Made by a program: the position numbers and the translations under genes. The notes under the pieces were generated by a model. It made no database searches. It had not been told where the DNA came from and saw only the letters and a list, made by a program, of their open reading frames with translations. 35,577 nucleotides of DNA from a virus. The stretch covers positions 1-35,577 of IMG/VR virus record IMGVR_UViG_3300031707_000083. One strand, given 5' to 3'. Shown here one piece after another: positions 8,799 to 17,642 of this stretch (positions are counted from its first letter, which is position 1; every line of letters starts with the position of its first letter).

Positions 8799-11084
8799 AT
8801 GCCGGTACCAATTGAACTTGGAAGTTTAAATAATCTACCACCTTTAGATAAAATCAAATATACTCAGCTTGATTATGATACGATAAAACAAGGGATTGTA
8901 CAGTTTATACGCGCAAATTACCCTAATATCCAGAACGATTTTTTTGAATCTAATGCTGGTATAATGATTATTGATTTGCTTTCGTGGATAAATGATACTC
9001 TTGCCTTAAGAGCAGATTTCTTAGTTAATGAAGCATATCTCGCAACAGCATCAACGCAAAAGGCTATTCTACAGATGTTAAGTTATATTAACTATTATCC
9101 AGCAAGCGCATCTCCTGCAGTAGGTACAGTTACTATTACTCTTACGGATGGAGATCCTGGTTTATTTACTGGTGCAGCATTAACTAATGATGTAATCATA
9201 TCTACAGCGAGTGCACCCTATGAAATATTCATTACCGATAATTCTGGAAATCCTCTTACCTATGAAGTATTCAAGTCTTCGATAGACAGAGAATCTACAG
9301 TAATATTTCCAGCAGGTTCCATAATTGGTAGTTATATCACTGCTGATATACATGAGGGTAAAACAGTATTAAATAATATAAAATTACCTTCTAATGTTAC
9401 TCAAAATTTTACTATAACATTACCTGATACAAATATCATAGAAAACGAAAACGATGTTACTATAAATATCAATGGTGTTATATGGAGACAAACGACTAAC
9501 TTTGCATTTGAGAATGGTCAAACTAATACATTTGAATTAAGACAAATAAATCAATCACAATATAATGTAGTGTTCGGAGATGGTATTTTTGGAGCTATTC
9601 CACCATCAAATGGTTTAATTGATATTAAATATAGGATTGGTGGAGGAGCTGTTGGTAATATATCACTTGGTACAATGAATACTGTGCAGACACTCACCTC
9701 AAATCAATTACCTGTAACATTTAAGTTTTATAATTCAACAGCTGCTGTTGGTGGTGCTGATCAGGAGAATTTAGAATATAGTAAGAAAATAGCACCAAAA
9801 AACTTTGCTGCTCAATTAAGAACTGTAACTGGAGAAGACTATACTGTTTATGCCTTAGGTTATGGTAATGGTACAAGCGGTAGTATTGCTAAAGCATTGT
9901 CTATTATACGACCTTATCTCGCCGCCTATGGCAGAAATACAGGCAATTATGATATATCAAGCTCAAATAATAAAATAAAGCTCCGTATAGATGATACATA
10001 TAGAACCATTACACTTGCCACTGGAACAAACTTAACTCTTCAGCAGGTGTGTGATGATTTTAATACTAAAGTAGCTGCATTTTTTACACCTCCAACACTT
10101 GTTAATTTTTCTGCTTTTCCATATCCAGCTACTATTTATAAGATTACTAATACAAAAACAGACGCTGCTGTAACAATTGATAATTTAACTAGAAACATGG
10201 TCATAAAATATAATCTTGATCTTTTCACAGTTGCTCTTACGACTGGAATAAGAACCTATCAACAGATTTGTGATGATATTAATGCACAAACTAATATAGG
10301 AAATAATACAAATTTATATGAATTCAGAGCAGAGGTAATAAATGGGCATATAGAATTGATTGCAGTAAGACAATATGATCCAGGAACAGATATATTCTAT
10401 TTGGATGCTGCATCAAATAGCGCTTATCTGCTACTTGGTTTTACAATTTTAGTAGCTCCACTTGCATCTAGTGGAAACAAATTTGCAACAGGATTAAACT
10501 ATCATAATCCATCAGCTGCGCTTGAAGTAATGAATATTGCAAATAATGCTTATGATACACTTGGACTAGATTATAGCACATCAGGCAATGGATTAGGTAG
10601 AGCATTACCTATGGCAGCTAATTATGTGGATATATATGTGTTAGCTAACGGCGCTGGTAATATAATAACTACAGCTTCCACAGCGCTTAAAAGTGCATTG
10701 CTTAATTTTATTAATAGATTTAAAGTTTTAACAGATAATATTGGTATTTGGGATGGATCAATTAAGCTAATAGGATTTAATATTCTTATAGTTGTTAATC
10801 CATCTTATAATATTAAAACTGTTAGAAATAATGCATTAGCTTATCTAAATGTATATACTTCTGGGGCATTAAATAATTTTGGAGACTCAATGTATATATC
10901 AAAAATATATGAACTATTAGAGGCTGTTAATGGTGTAGATCATGTAGAAATAAATGATATAACTGAAAATGGTATTTCACAATTAACATCTGGAAATGGT
11001 CTAATAAGAGATATTGCAACGAATTGGAATGAAGTTTGGATTAGAGACATTATTACTTTGACAGCTGAATATAAGGCGGCATAA
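8799..11084 (+). CDS. Baseplate wedge protein gp6/J-like with an inserted module
   Basis: A 761-residue protein of the baseplate J / gp6 family, which builds the wedge ring. The N-terminus 'QNDFFESNAGIMIIDLLSWI' and 'RADFLVNEAYLATASTQKAI' is typical, as are the central 'NVVFGDGIFGAIPPSNGLID' and 'LRTVTGEDYTVYA' motifs and the end 'YVDIYVLANGAG', 'ALLNFINRFKVLTDNIGIWD'. Between the two halves, at about residues 375-590, lies an insert with two related units ('NKIKLRIDDTYRTITLATGT' + 'LTLQQVCDDFN' and 'MVIKYNLDLFTVALTTGIRT' + 'YQQICDDIN'), ending in 'AYLLLGF'. The insert resembles flagellin-IN-type beta modules. The ribosome site AGAGGAG is ideal. Confidence 0.85.
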   Translation: MPVPIELGSLNNLPPLDKIKYTQLDYDTIKQGIVQFIRANYPNIQNDFFESNAGIMIIDLLSWINDTLALRADFLVNEAYLATASTQKAILQMLSYINYYPASASPAVGTVTITLTDGDPGLFTGAALTNDVIISTASAPYEIFITDNSGNPLTYEVFKSSIDRESTVIFPAGSIIGSYITADIHEGKTVLNNIKLPSNVTQNFTITLPDTNIIENENDVTININGVIWRQTTNFAFENGQTNTFELRQINQSQYNVVFGDGIFGAIPPSNGLIDIKYRIGGGAVGNISLGTMNTVQTLTSNQLPVTFKFYNSTAAVGGADQENLEYSKKIAPKNFAAQLRTVTGEDYTVYALGYGNGTSGSIAKALSIIRPYLAAYGRNTGNYDISSSNNKIKLRIDDTYRTITLATGTNLTLQQVCDDFNTKVAAFFTPPTLVNFSAFPYPATIYKITNTKTDAAVTIDNLTRNMVIKYNLDLFTVALTTGIRTYQQICDDINAQTNIGNNTNLYEFRAEVINGHIELIAVRQYDPGTDIFYLDAASNSAYLLLGFTILVAPLASSGNKFATGLNYHNPSAALEVMNIANNAYDTLGLDYSTSGNGLGRALPMAANYVDIYVLANGAGNIITTASTALKSALLNFINRFKVLTDNIGIWDGSIKLIGFNILIVVNPSYNIKTVRNNALAYLNVYTSGALNNFGDSMYISKIYELLEAVNGVDHVEINDITENGISQLTSGNGLIRDIATNWNEVWIRDIITLTAEYKAA

Positions 11085-14000
11085 ATGGCACAAGAACCTC
11101 TTAAAGGATTAATTAGTTTTTCAACAAATAGTAATATAGTAACAGGGACTATAGATGCTAGAGGCTTTATGCCTTCCTTTACTACTCAATTGATTCCAGG
11201 CGATCTAATAAAATTAGGCCCTAGATTTGTAGGCACATCATTGCCTGCAGATTTAGATATGTATTATACTACAGTTAAGTCTATACAGAATGATATAACT
11301 TTAACTCTTACTAAACCATATCTTGGCAATACAGGATCATCTGACAGCACACCTGTAATTCAGAATGAAATAAAAGCATTTTTATATAAGAAAATACCTG
11401 ATGTATATAAAGAAGAAATACCTGAAGATGAATTTCAAATTGTATTAAATGTAATATCTTCTGCTTATCTAGAACTTTTGCCAAGAATAAAAGAAATGAA
11501 TCTTTTATATGATATAAATAATGTAGATCTTAGTCAACTTCCATATATTGGTTATTTATTTGGTTTCCAGTTTGATGAGAATCTTGGGCGAGTGTCAAGT
11601 TTTTTACAACAGCCTATACTTAAAAGAAATCAAGTACAGAATGCTGTGGCCTGGCAGAAGCTCAAAGGTTCAATGTTTGGTATACAGCAGTATCTTAAAA
11701 CATTAGCTATTGCTGCTACAATAAAAGAACTATGGTATGATAGTACATTCAGAAATCTATTAGATTCTAAAGTAGAAATATTAAGTGCTTCAGAATTATG
11801 GCAAGAAGATATTACAAGCAATTCTATACAATATTTTAAAGGTAATAATGGCATAGACACTAATGCCATAAACAGTTTAGTGCAGACAGTAGTTAATGGC
11901 AATTTGGTATATACCCCTGTAGTAAATACTACAATTAAGGCTGGAATATGGCAACAAGAAATAACTCCATTAACGGGCGGTTGCGCTTTTACTGCAAATA
12001 GTCAAATAGTTAATGGTACACTTACTGCATTTCTTGCAGAATTAATTGCTGGAGACAGGATAAAGCTTAATACTGGAACTACCTGGTATACAATTCAGAG
12101 CATAACTTCTGATACACAATTAATATTAACTGAGGTTGTAACTGCTAGTGGAGCTGGTGCTACTAGTAGAATAAAACAAGCTAAAGTATTAAAGACTGAG
12201 CTGAAACAAAATGGTTCTGGTGCTTTTGAATATGATGGTTTAAGTTTAATACCAGTAAATTTAGGAAAAGTTATTATTAAATCTTATAATAAAGAACCAT
12301 TTAATACTGCAACCGGTAATAGATTATATATTAGAGTTAATGGTGGAATAACACAATCAATTTGGGTTGGCGGCGGTCCTGGAGGTTATCAAACAGCTGG
12401 TGTAATTATTAATAACTTAAATAATAGTTTATCAGGTGCAATTGCTTATGGAGATGGTGAAGGACATATAATAATAGAAAATCAAACAAATGGTATATCT
12501 TCTACATTAGAAATAGTAAGTGGCGCTAATTCGATAAACACAGTATTGGGATTTGATTTAGGTATTTATAATGCAGCGACATATACTGCTTATGACGCAA
12601 CTACTGAATTTCTCTCAATAGAATTATTAAATCCAACAGATTTTAGTATTCTTTCTGGCGAAATTAATATAATTTATGATTATCTGAACTATACAGCTCC
12701 AGATATCATAAAAGAATTTGATTATAAAACTGGTGCTAAGTCAAATTGGTTTGATATAGAATTTAATAGTTCATTTATACTATTGCCAGATGATGTTGCA
12801 AAAATTGTTACTCAGGTAAAAGCAAATGTTAAACCATTTCATGCATTGCTAAGAACAATAAGATACGCAAGTGGTTTTATAGATACATGGGAATGGAAGC
12901 CAGATCAACCCTCCTTCTTCAAAAATTGTAGAGAAGATTATCTACTTACTGTAAATGCGGTACCATCTGACGTCCTTCAGCCAGGATCTTGTGCTTGTCA
13001 ATGTTGTCTTCTTTATAATAATTGCATCAAAAAAATATATAACGGAACTATTAATTATAATTGGGGAATTGTACGTACATCTGTTCTTACAGGATCAATA
13101 GCTTTTACAACTGGAAGCATGGTTGTTACTGGTACAGGTTCATTTTTTACAACTCAATTATTAGTTAAAGATCAAATACGTCCTGCACCTGGCAGTGCTT
13201 GGTATGAGATAGCAAATATAATAGATGATAATAATCTTTTATTGTCAAATATTTATACAGATGCAACTTTCATTGGTGATGCAGCGAAAGTTGATATATT
13301 ATTCTGCAATGGTTTAGGTATATATTATGATTCAAATCCTTGTTTACCTTATCATATGTTAATTTTATATAATGGCTATATAAGTTCATATGGTGGTTCT
13401 AATAATCCAACTCATAATTTATTAGGAGATACAATATTTACAAATGGTTCAGATATAGTAACTGGAATTGGAACAATATATCTAACTCAATTAGTTGCAG
13501 GATATTATATTAAGGATCCAGTTTATAATGTGTGGTATATTGTAATTAATGTTATAGATGATTTTACAGTACAATTAGAATGTATTTATGCTGGGCCTAC
13601 AGCAACTGTTACATCAGCACCAGCACTAGATTCTTCTATATATACTCATTATGTTTATGATTATAGTTTTATTGATTCTGGAATATTTCAAAACAGGATG
13701 ATTATATATTATGATGGCACTAAATATACAGATACTAAAACTGGAGAAACTTGTATATTCCATTATGATTTGGGAGAATATCCTAAGATAATAGGTTTAA
13801 ATGATGAAGAATATATCATAAATGTTAGTAATAATTTAATACAAGTTACTCCACAGAGAGTTAGAGAATTAACAGGCGATTCAACATTTTTCAATTCTGA
13901 TACAGTAGTGCTTGGAACACAGACAATAAGAGGCGAAATTACATTTACAAATGGATCAGATATAGTAGTTGGCAATATTGGACCTGGAAGCAATCAGACA

Positions 14001-15413
14001 TATTTTACTACTGATCTTGTACCTTTAGATTATATAAGGCCAATGAATTTAACTACTCCTTACGCCACTCCATATGCAGTATATCAAATATTGGCAATAA
14101 TAGATGATCAACACTTACAATTAACTATTCCATATGCTGATGTTAATTATGCTGGTGATGTAAGCAAACTTGGTGGAGGTAATTATTTAACAGAATTAAT
14201 TATCGGTGATTGGATAAAGCCTTCATCAATTGGATCTACATGGTACCAAGTGGCATTTATAGCGTCAAATGATATATTATTATTGACAAGCAATTATTTA
14301 GGGCCCGCAGCGCAAGCTGTAACAGATAAGCTAGTTGCTTCATATACAACTTACAATATTACTTTAACGCCTGGGCTTAGAGATGCTGATTATATAGCAA
14401 ATGAAATAAATTATCAAATTGGTCAACAATCTATCGTAGATGGAACATTAAACAGTGCTACCTGGACTTTAAATTCTAAGACTGTATCTGCGCCTATTGG
14501 TACTGGAAATTTCGATTCAGTTTCCACTGGTGACTGGATAAGGAATGATAGTGGATCTACTTGGTATCAGATAGATTATGTTATAGATGCTGATAATGTA
14601 ATGTTGAATGAAATGTTCTCAGATCCAACTATAACAGAAACAGGTGTTTATGGTAAGACTATTTTAATAAGCTGGGGAATACCTTATGGTGCCAATATAG
14701 GTTTTGTTAGGTTATTAGCTAAAGTCGGTATAGATACAATAACTGGTTCAAAAGGTGCTATCCTGTTAGACAATATAGCAAATAATGCTTATACAGTATT
14801 AGGATTTAATAAATTATATTCAAAAGCTTCTCCTTGCTATTTATTATATAATCCTGCATCAAGTTCTGTAATGCAAATCATATCAGTAACTGGATCTGTT
14901 ACTATAATTCATGGATCTGCTATTGTTGGTGGAGTTGGAACAGCATTTCTTTCTGATTTAAAAACAGGTGATCTTATTAAGCTATCAACTGGCACAAATA
15001 GTCAATGGTCATTTATTGCTGATATTACATCTAATACTAATTTAATATTAGATGGTAATTATACTGGTTTAAGCGGTACAGAAACAGATGTAAGAGTGAT
15101 GAGACAGTTGTATGATACAAGATTAACAGGAACTGTAAGTTTTGGTACCGCGAATCCATTTGTTACTGGTATAAATTCATTATTCCTTACTGAAGTATCT
15201 CCTGGTGATCTTATAAGACTTCCAGGAGATGCTGTCTGGGGAGAAGTATTAGTTGTACCAGATGATAATAATATAACATTAACAGCTGGTTATGGTGGAT
15301 CTACTGCATCATCTGCGCCTGGAACTACCAGAAAAGTAAGGCCTAGTTTATATATTCTGGGTGGACAAACCATTGAACCAGATTCTGTTAATATGGAAGT
15401 AACAACAGTATAA
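11085..15413 (+). CDS. Large gpI-like tail protein with nine beta repeats
   Basis: A 1442-residue protein. Residues about 98-220 ('KIPDVYKEEIPEDEFQIVLN', 'LYDINNVDLSQLPYIGYLFG', 'LKGSMFGIQQYLKTLA') resemble the P2 gpI / phage tail P2-I domain that links baseplate to fibres. The rest is beta-rich. A unit of about 65 residues with the pattern F-x2-GS-x-IVTG-x-GT-x-F-x-T-x-L-x2-GD-x-I, then W-Y-x-I, then DDN-x-L-x-L, occurs at about residues 9-84, 298-362, 669-735, 780-845, 949-1027, 1030-1082 (partial), 1124-1188, 1268-1336 and 1347-1412. A Cys cluster 'CACQCCLLYNNC' lies near 636. Flagellin-IN-like segments ending 'VLGF' occur near 395-490 and 1085-1240. It probably combines baseplate attachment with a fibre or host-contact role. 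The start directly follows the gp6 stop. Confidence 0.75.
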   Translation: MAQEPLKGLISFSTNSNIVTGTIDARGFMPSFTTQLIPGDLIKLGPRFVGTSLPADLDMYYTTVKSIQNDITLTLTKPYLGNTGSSDSTPVIQNEIKAFLYKKIPDVYKEEIPEDEFQIVLNVISSAYLELLPRIKEMNLLYDINNVDLSQLPYIGYLFGFQFDENLGRVSSFLQQPILKRNQVQNAVAWQKLKGSMFGIQQYLKTLAIAATIKELWYDSTFRNLLDSKVEILSASELWQEDITSNSIQYFKGNNGIDTNAINSLVQTVVNGNLVYTPVVNTTIKAGIWQQEITPLTGGCAFTANSQIVNGTLTAFLAELIAGDRIKLNTGTTWYTIQSITSDTQLILTEVVTASGAGATSRIKQAKVLKTELKQNGSGAFEYDGLSLIPVNLGKVIIKSYNKEPFNTATGNRLYIRVNGGITQSIWVGGGPGGYQTAGVIINNLNNSLSGAIAYGDGEGHIIIENQTNGISSTLEIVSGANSINTVLGFDLGIYNAATYTAYDATTEFLSIELLNPTDFSILSGEINIIYDYLNYTAPDIIKEFDYKTGAKSNWFDIEFNSSFILLPDDVAKIVTQVKANVKPFHALLRTIRYASGFIDTWEWKPDQPSFFKNCREDYLLTVNAVPSDVLQPGSCACQCCLLYNNCIKKIYNGTINYNWGIVRTSVLTGSIAFTTGSMVVTGTGSFFTTQLLVKDQIRPAPGSAWYEIANIIDDNNLLLSNIYTDATFIGDAAKVDILFCNGLGIYYDSNPCLPYHMLILYNGYISSYGGSNNPTHNLLGDTIFTNGSDIVTGIGTIYLTQLVAGYYIKDPVYNVWYIVINVIDDFTVQLECIYAGPTATVTSAPALDSSIYTHYVYDYSFIDSGIFQNRMIIYYDGTKYTDTKTGETCIFHYDLGEYPKIIGLNDEEYIINVSNNLIQVTPQRVRELTGDSTFFNSDTVVLGTQTIRGEITFTNGSDIVVGNIGPGSNQTYFTTDLVPLDYIRPMNLTTPYATPYAVYQILAIIDDQHLQLTIPYADVNYAGDVSKLGGGNYLTELIIGDWIKPSSIGSTWYQVAFIASNDILLLTSNYLGPAAQAVTDKLVASYTTYNITLTPGLRDADYIANEINYQIGQQSIVDGTLNSATWTLNSKTVSAPIGTGNFDSVSTGDWIRNDSGSTWYQIDYVIDADNVMLNEMFSDPTITETGVYGKTILISWGIPYGANIGFVRLLAKVGIDTITGSKGAILLDNIANNAYTVLGFNKLYSKASPCYLLYNPASSSVMQIISVTGSVTIIHGSAIVGGVGTAFLSDLKTGDLIKLSTGTNSQWSFIADITSNTNLILDGNYTGLSGTETDVRVMRQLYDTRLTGTVSFGTANPFVTGINSLFLTEVSPGDLIRLPGDAVWGEVLVVPDDNNITLTAGYGGSTASSAPGTTRKVRPSLYILGGQTIEPDSVNMEVTTV
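13089..15320 (+). repeat. Cluster of protein-level beta repeats in the gpI-like gene
   Basis: Seven of the nine copies of the repeat described for the 1442-residue protein lie here (residues about 669-1412). They differ strongly at DNA level, so this is an old duplication kept by selection and not a recent tandem repeat. Shared landmarks are the 'F.T.L..GD.I' turn, a Trp-Tyr pair, and an acidic 'DD(N)' turn before the last strand. The copy at 1124-1188 lies inside another module, splitting it. Confidence 0.7.
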
Positions 15414-15440
15414 AATTACTAAATATATAAAGGAGATTGC

Positions 15441-15446
15441 ATGTAA
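15441..15446 (+). promoter_or_regulatory. Start-stop ATG-TAA ahead of a small gene
   Basis: An AGGAG ribosome site at 15431-15435 is followed after five bases by ATG directly followed by TAA. The next ATG, at 15448, opens a 45-codon frame. The ribosome site is at the ideal distance from the start-stop ATG but twelve bases from the real start. Ribosomes may initiate and terminate at once here and then reinitiate, lowering expression of the small gene. This is an inference from spacing only. Confidence 0.4.
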
Positions 15447-15447
15447 C

Positions 15448-15585
15448 ATGTATATATTCAAGAAATTTATAGAATATGTTAAGGGATTCGTTAAGAAAGA
15501 TATAAAGAGTGAATGTTCTATTGATTGTTGTTGTGGTGATATTCGTAAGTTTTTACAGCCTAAGAAGAAAAAGGTAAAGAAATGA
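15448..15585 (+). CDS. Small Lys-rich protein with a Cys triplet, 45 residues
   Basis: The product starts 'MYIFKKFIEYVKGFVKKDIK', has 'CSIDCCCGD' in the middle and ends 'PKKKKVKK'. The four Cys within seven residues could bind metal or form disulfides; the basic ends could bind nucleic acid or membrane. Its TGA overlaps the next ATG (ATGA), which supports translation. The start is chosen as the first ATG after the ATG-TAA pair. No family is recognised. Confidence 0.5.
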   Translation: MYIFKKFIEYVKGFVKKDIKSECSIDCCCGDIRKFLQPKKKKVKK

Positions 15586-15935
15586 AATTGTTTGACAAAG
15601 CTATTAATATTATTAATAAGCTAGAGGAGGGTGTTGGTGAGATTCCTCCTCAGGTTCCATCTCCTGGTAATGTGGCTTATTATCAGTCTGTAGATGAGGC
15701 TGATGAAGGAGAATGGGGGCCTTGGCATTATAGTGACGGATCATGGAGTATAGAAGATTCATCACTTAATCATTGGAAGAAAGACCCATGGGGCAGACCA
15801 TTCCCAGATTCAAAAATATTAGATGGAAAGTTATTTGATACGATAAAGGATAGTGAAGGTGAAATAACACATTGGATAACTGTTATGAAATCTCCTAAGG
15901 GTGAAGTATTTGAAATAACAGTATGGAATGATTAA
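15582..15935 (+). CDS. Unknown protein, 117 residues, Trp-rich
   Basis: It begins with a helical, charged segment ('MKLFDKAINIINKLEEGVGE'), then a Pro-rich link ('IPPQVPSPGN'). A Trp/Asp/Gly-rich C-terminal part follows ('GEWGPWHYSDGSWSIEDSSL', 'HWKKDPWGRPFPD', 'HWITVMKSPKGEVFEITVWN'). The latter looks like a small beta domain. The gene overlaps both neighbours by four and one bases (ATGA before, TAATG after), so it is part of one translational chain. No function is assigned; a small virion or fibre-associated protein is possible from context. Confidence 0.6.
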   Translation: MKLFDKAINIINKLEEGVGEIPPQVPSPGNVAYYQSVDEADEGEWGPWHYSDGSWSIEDSSLNHWKKDPWGRPFPDSKILDGKLFDTIKDSEGEITHWITVMKSPKGEVFEITVWND

Positions 15936-16153
15936 TGAAAGAAATTATCATACACGATGCTGCTAAGGATATTATAATTTATAGAAAAATAAAATCTATA
16001 ATTGCAAATTTAGGTTTTGGTCCTGATACAAACATCTATATAAAAGATAATGATTTAAAGCTTGTAGTTTATAATAAAAATAATATCGATAGCATTAAAA
16101 AAGTTTTAATAGAAAACAACATACGCTCTACCTATGTAGAGATAGGAGATTAA
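15935..16153 (+). CDS. Unknown protein, 72 residues
   Basis: A small protein with a predicted alternation of strands and helices ('MKEIIIHDAAKDIIIYRKIK', 'LKLVVYNKNNIDSIKKVLIE'). Its ATG shares a base with the previous TAA. A strong AGGAG site inside its 3' end serves the next gene. No motif is recognised. Confidence 0.55.
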   Translation: MKEIIIHDAAKDIIIYRKIKSIIANLGFGPDTNIYIKDNDLKLVVYNKNNIDSIKKVLIENNIRSTYVEIGD

Positions 16154-16155
16154 AA

Positions 16156-16707
16156 ATGAAGTTTAATGATAAATTTATTCCTTTAAGAGGCCATTTTTTA
16201 GTAAGAGCAGAGAATGTTATTACTGGGAATAATTGGATCCATTATGAAGATCCTAATACAATAACTCTTATAGCAAAAAGAGATACAATCAGATTGTTAG
16301 GAAATGATGTGCCATCAGATCGTATTATTACTAAAATGACATTCGGTGATGGAGGACATATTTCAAATCCTTTAGATCCTAATTTTGGATTGCCGATAGC
16401 TACTTATGAAACTCAAACAGCCTTGCATGATCCATTGATCACAAAAAATATAGGTAGTGTTATATTTTATGATGATATGACAAACAATACATCTCAAGGT
16501 ACTTTTCAAGCAGTACTAGATACATCTGAAGGAAATGGCCCAAGTGGAACACAGATATATTCAGAAGCAGGATTATTTACCTTTAATGAAACATTAATTA
16601 ATCCTTTTGGTGTTCCTACAAGTGGATTATTTGCTGTAAAGAATTTTCCTATTATTTCAAAAACAGTTGAAATCAGGCTTATATTTGATTGGTCGATAAT
16701 TCTATGA
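16156..16707 (+). CDS. Probable tail fibre/baseplate-associated structural protein
   Basis: A 183-residue beta-rich protein. It contains 'RDTIRLLGNDVPSDRIITKM' then 'TFGDGGH', and later 'SEAGLFTF' and 'LFAVKNFPIISKTVEIRLIF' ending in 'DWSIIL'. This type of ending ('GL.........fp.i.Kt....l.f.W.i') occurs in small phage fibre or adaptor proteins near the baseplate genes. The family resemblance is from memory only. The ribosome site AGGAG is nine bases before ATG. The 3' end overlaps a degraded endonuclease remnant. Confidence 0.55.
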   Translation: MKFNDKFIPLRGHFLVRAENVITGNNWIHYEDPNTITLIAKRDTIRLLGNDVPSDRIITKMTFGDGGHISNPLDPNFGLPIATYETQTALHDPLITKNIGSVIFYDDMTNNTSQGTFQAVLDTSEGNGPSGTQIYSEAGLFTFNETLINPFGVPTSGLFAVKNFPIISKTVEIRLIFDWSIIL

Positions 16708-16798
16708 TACTTATGATGGATATTTAGTTCTTAGAATATGGGAATCTGATTTAGATAAACTAAATATAGAAGAGAAGCTTAAACAATTAATTTCTTAG
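16700..16798 (+). pseudogene. C-terminal remnant of a homing-type endonuclease
   Basis: In a frame different from both neighbours, 32 codons after a stop read as a plausible protein end: 'FYDTYDGYLVLRIWESDLDK' followed by 'LNIEEKLKQLIS'. 'GY.VLRIWE.(D/E)' is the usual C-terminal segment of small phage-borne endonucleases of the DUF559/Vsr-like or EDxHD type. There is no start codon of its own and no N-terminal catalytic part, so this looks like what is left after deletion of such a gene. The last bases also carry the ribosome site of the next gene. Confidence 0.45.
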
Positions 16799-16806
16799 GA
16801 GAGATC

Positions 16807-17640
16807 ATGGACATCAATAAGGAATATAATGACATAAATGAAATACTTAAGGGCCATAAACCTAAGATAATTGAGAAGGATTTTTATGATCTCCTTCTAA
16901 ATGAGGATATTGGCAGATTCATGGGAGAATCTCCTGATAAAGATATTTCAGTTTATGTTAAGATTCCTATGAATGAACTTCTTCAAATAAAAGCTTCTAT
17001 TGAAAGAGTAAATCAAGGTAAAATTCATGATCTTCCATTATTAGCTACAGATATAGTAAATAATATTATACAGAGATATTTTTCTGAGGAATATATAGAT
17101 CCTGAAGATTTTGTTGATCTTGTAGTAAGAGATGTAGGTGAAACTACCTTAGCTACTTCTGGAGAACCTACTGATAACACAGATGTAACACCGATTAAGG
17201 AAGGACATAAAAAAGAAGATATAATTGATGCAATTAAGAGTTTACTTAATAGTAATACAGATAATGAGAAGTTAAAAGCAATACTTTCAATTTTAATGCC
17301 AAATGCTAAAGGTGAAATTGAGATAGATGAGACTATTCTTTCTACAGCTAATACGCCTTCTGATCAGGATCAGCCAAGAACAATGAAAGAAAGATCTGGT
17401 ATTGAAAAAGCCTCTTTAAGAAATGCTTCTTATTATAGATGGGGAAAATATGTAGAAGATTTGCCTATAGATATTAGAGAAGTTGAAGATATGCGAATAT
17501 TAACAGCAGATGAACAGTTGACTTTAGATATTAGAGATGAAGATGCAAATAAGCTATTATATGCATATTCTGATGAAATAGATACAGATGAAACAGGCAC
17601 AAGCATCAAAAATGTTTATGCTATTAAAGGAGAAAAATAA
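16807..17640 (+). CDS. Unknown acidic protein, 277 residues
   Basis: A largely helical, acidic protein with a Thr/Asp/Pro-rich linker around residues 118-135 and another near 180-190. The C-terminal third ('IEKASLRNASYYRWGKYVED', 'LDIRDEDANKLLYAYSDEID') is more regular. No known domain is recognised. The ATG has an AGGAGAG site, and the gene ends two bases before the next one. Position among virion genes suggests a structural or assembly role, but this is context only. Confidence 0.6.
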   Translation: MDINKEYNDINEILKGHKPKIIEKDFYDLLLNEDIGRFMGESPDKDISVYVKIPMNELLQIKASIERVNQGKIHDLPLLATDIVNNIIQRYFSEEYIDPEDFVDLVVRDVGETTLATSGEPTDNTDVTPIKEGHKKEDIIDAIKSLLNSNTDNEKLKAILSILMPNAKGEIEIDETILSTANTPSDQDQPRTMKERSGIEKASLRNASYYRWGKYVEDLPIDIREVEDMRILTADEQLTLDIRDEDANKLLYAYSDEIDTDETGTSIKNVYAIKGEK

Positions 17641-17642
17641 AA

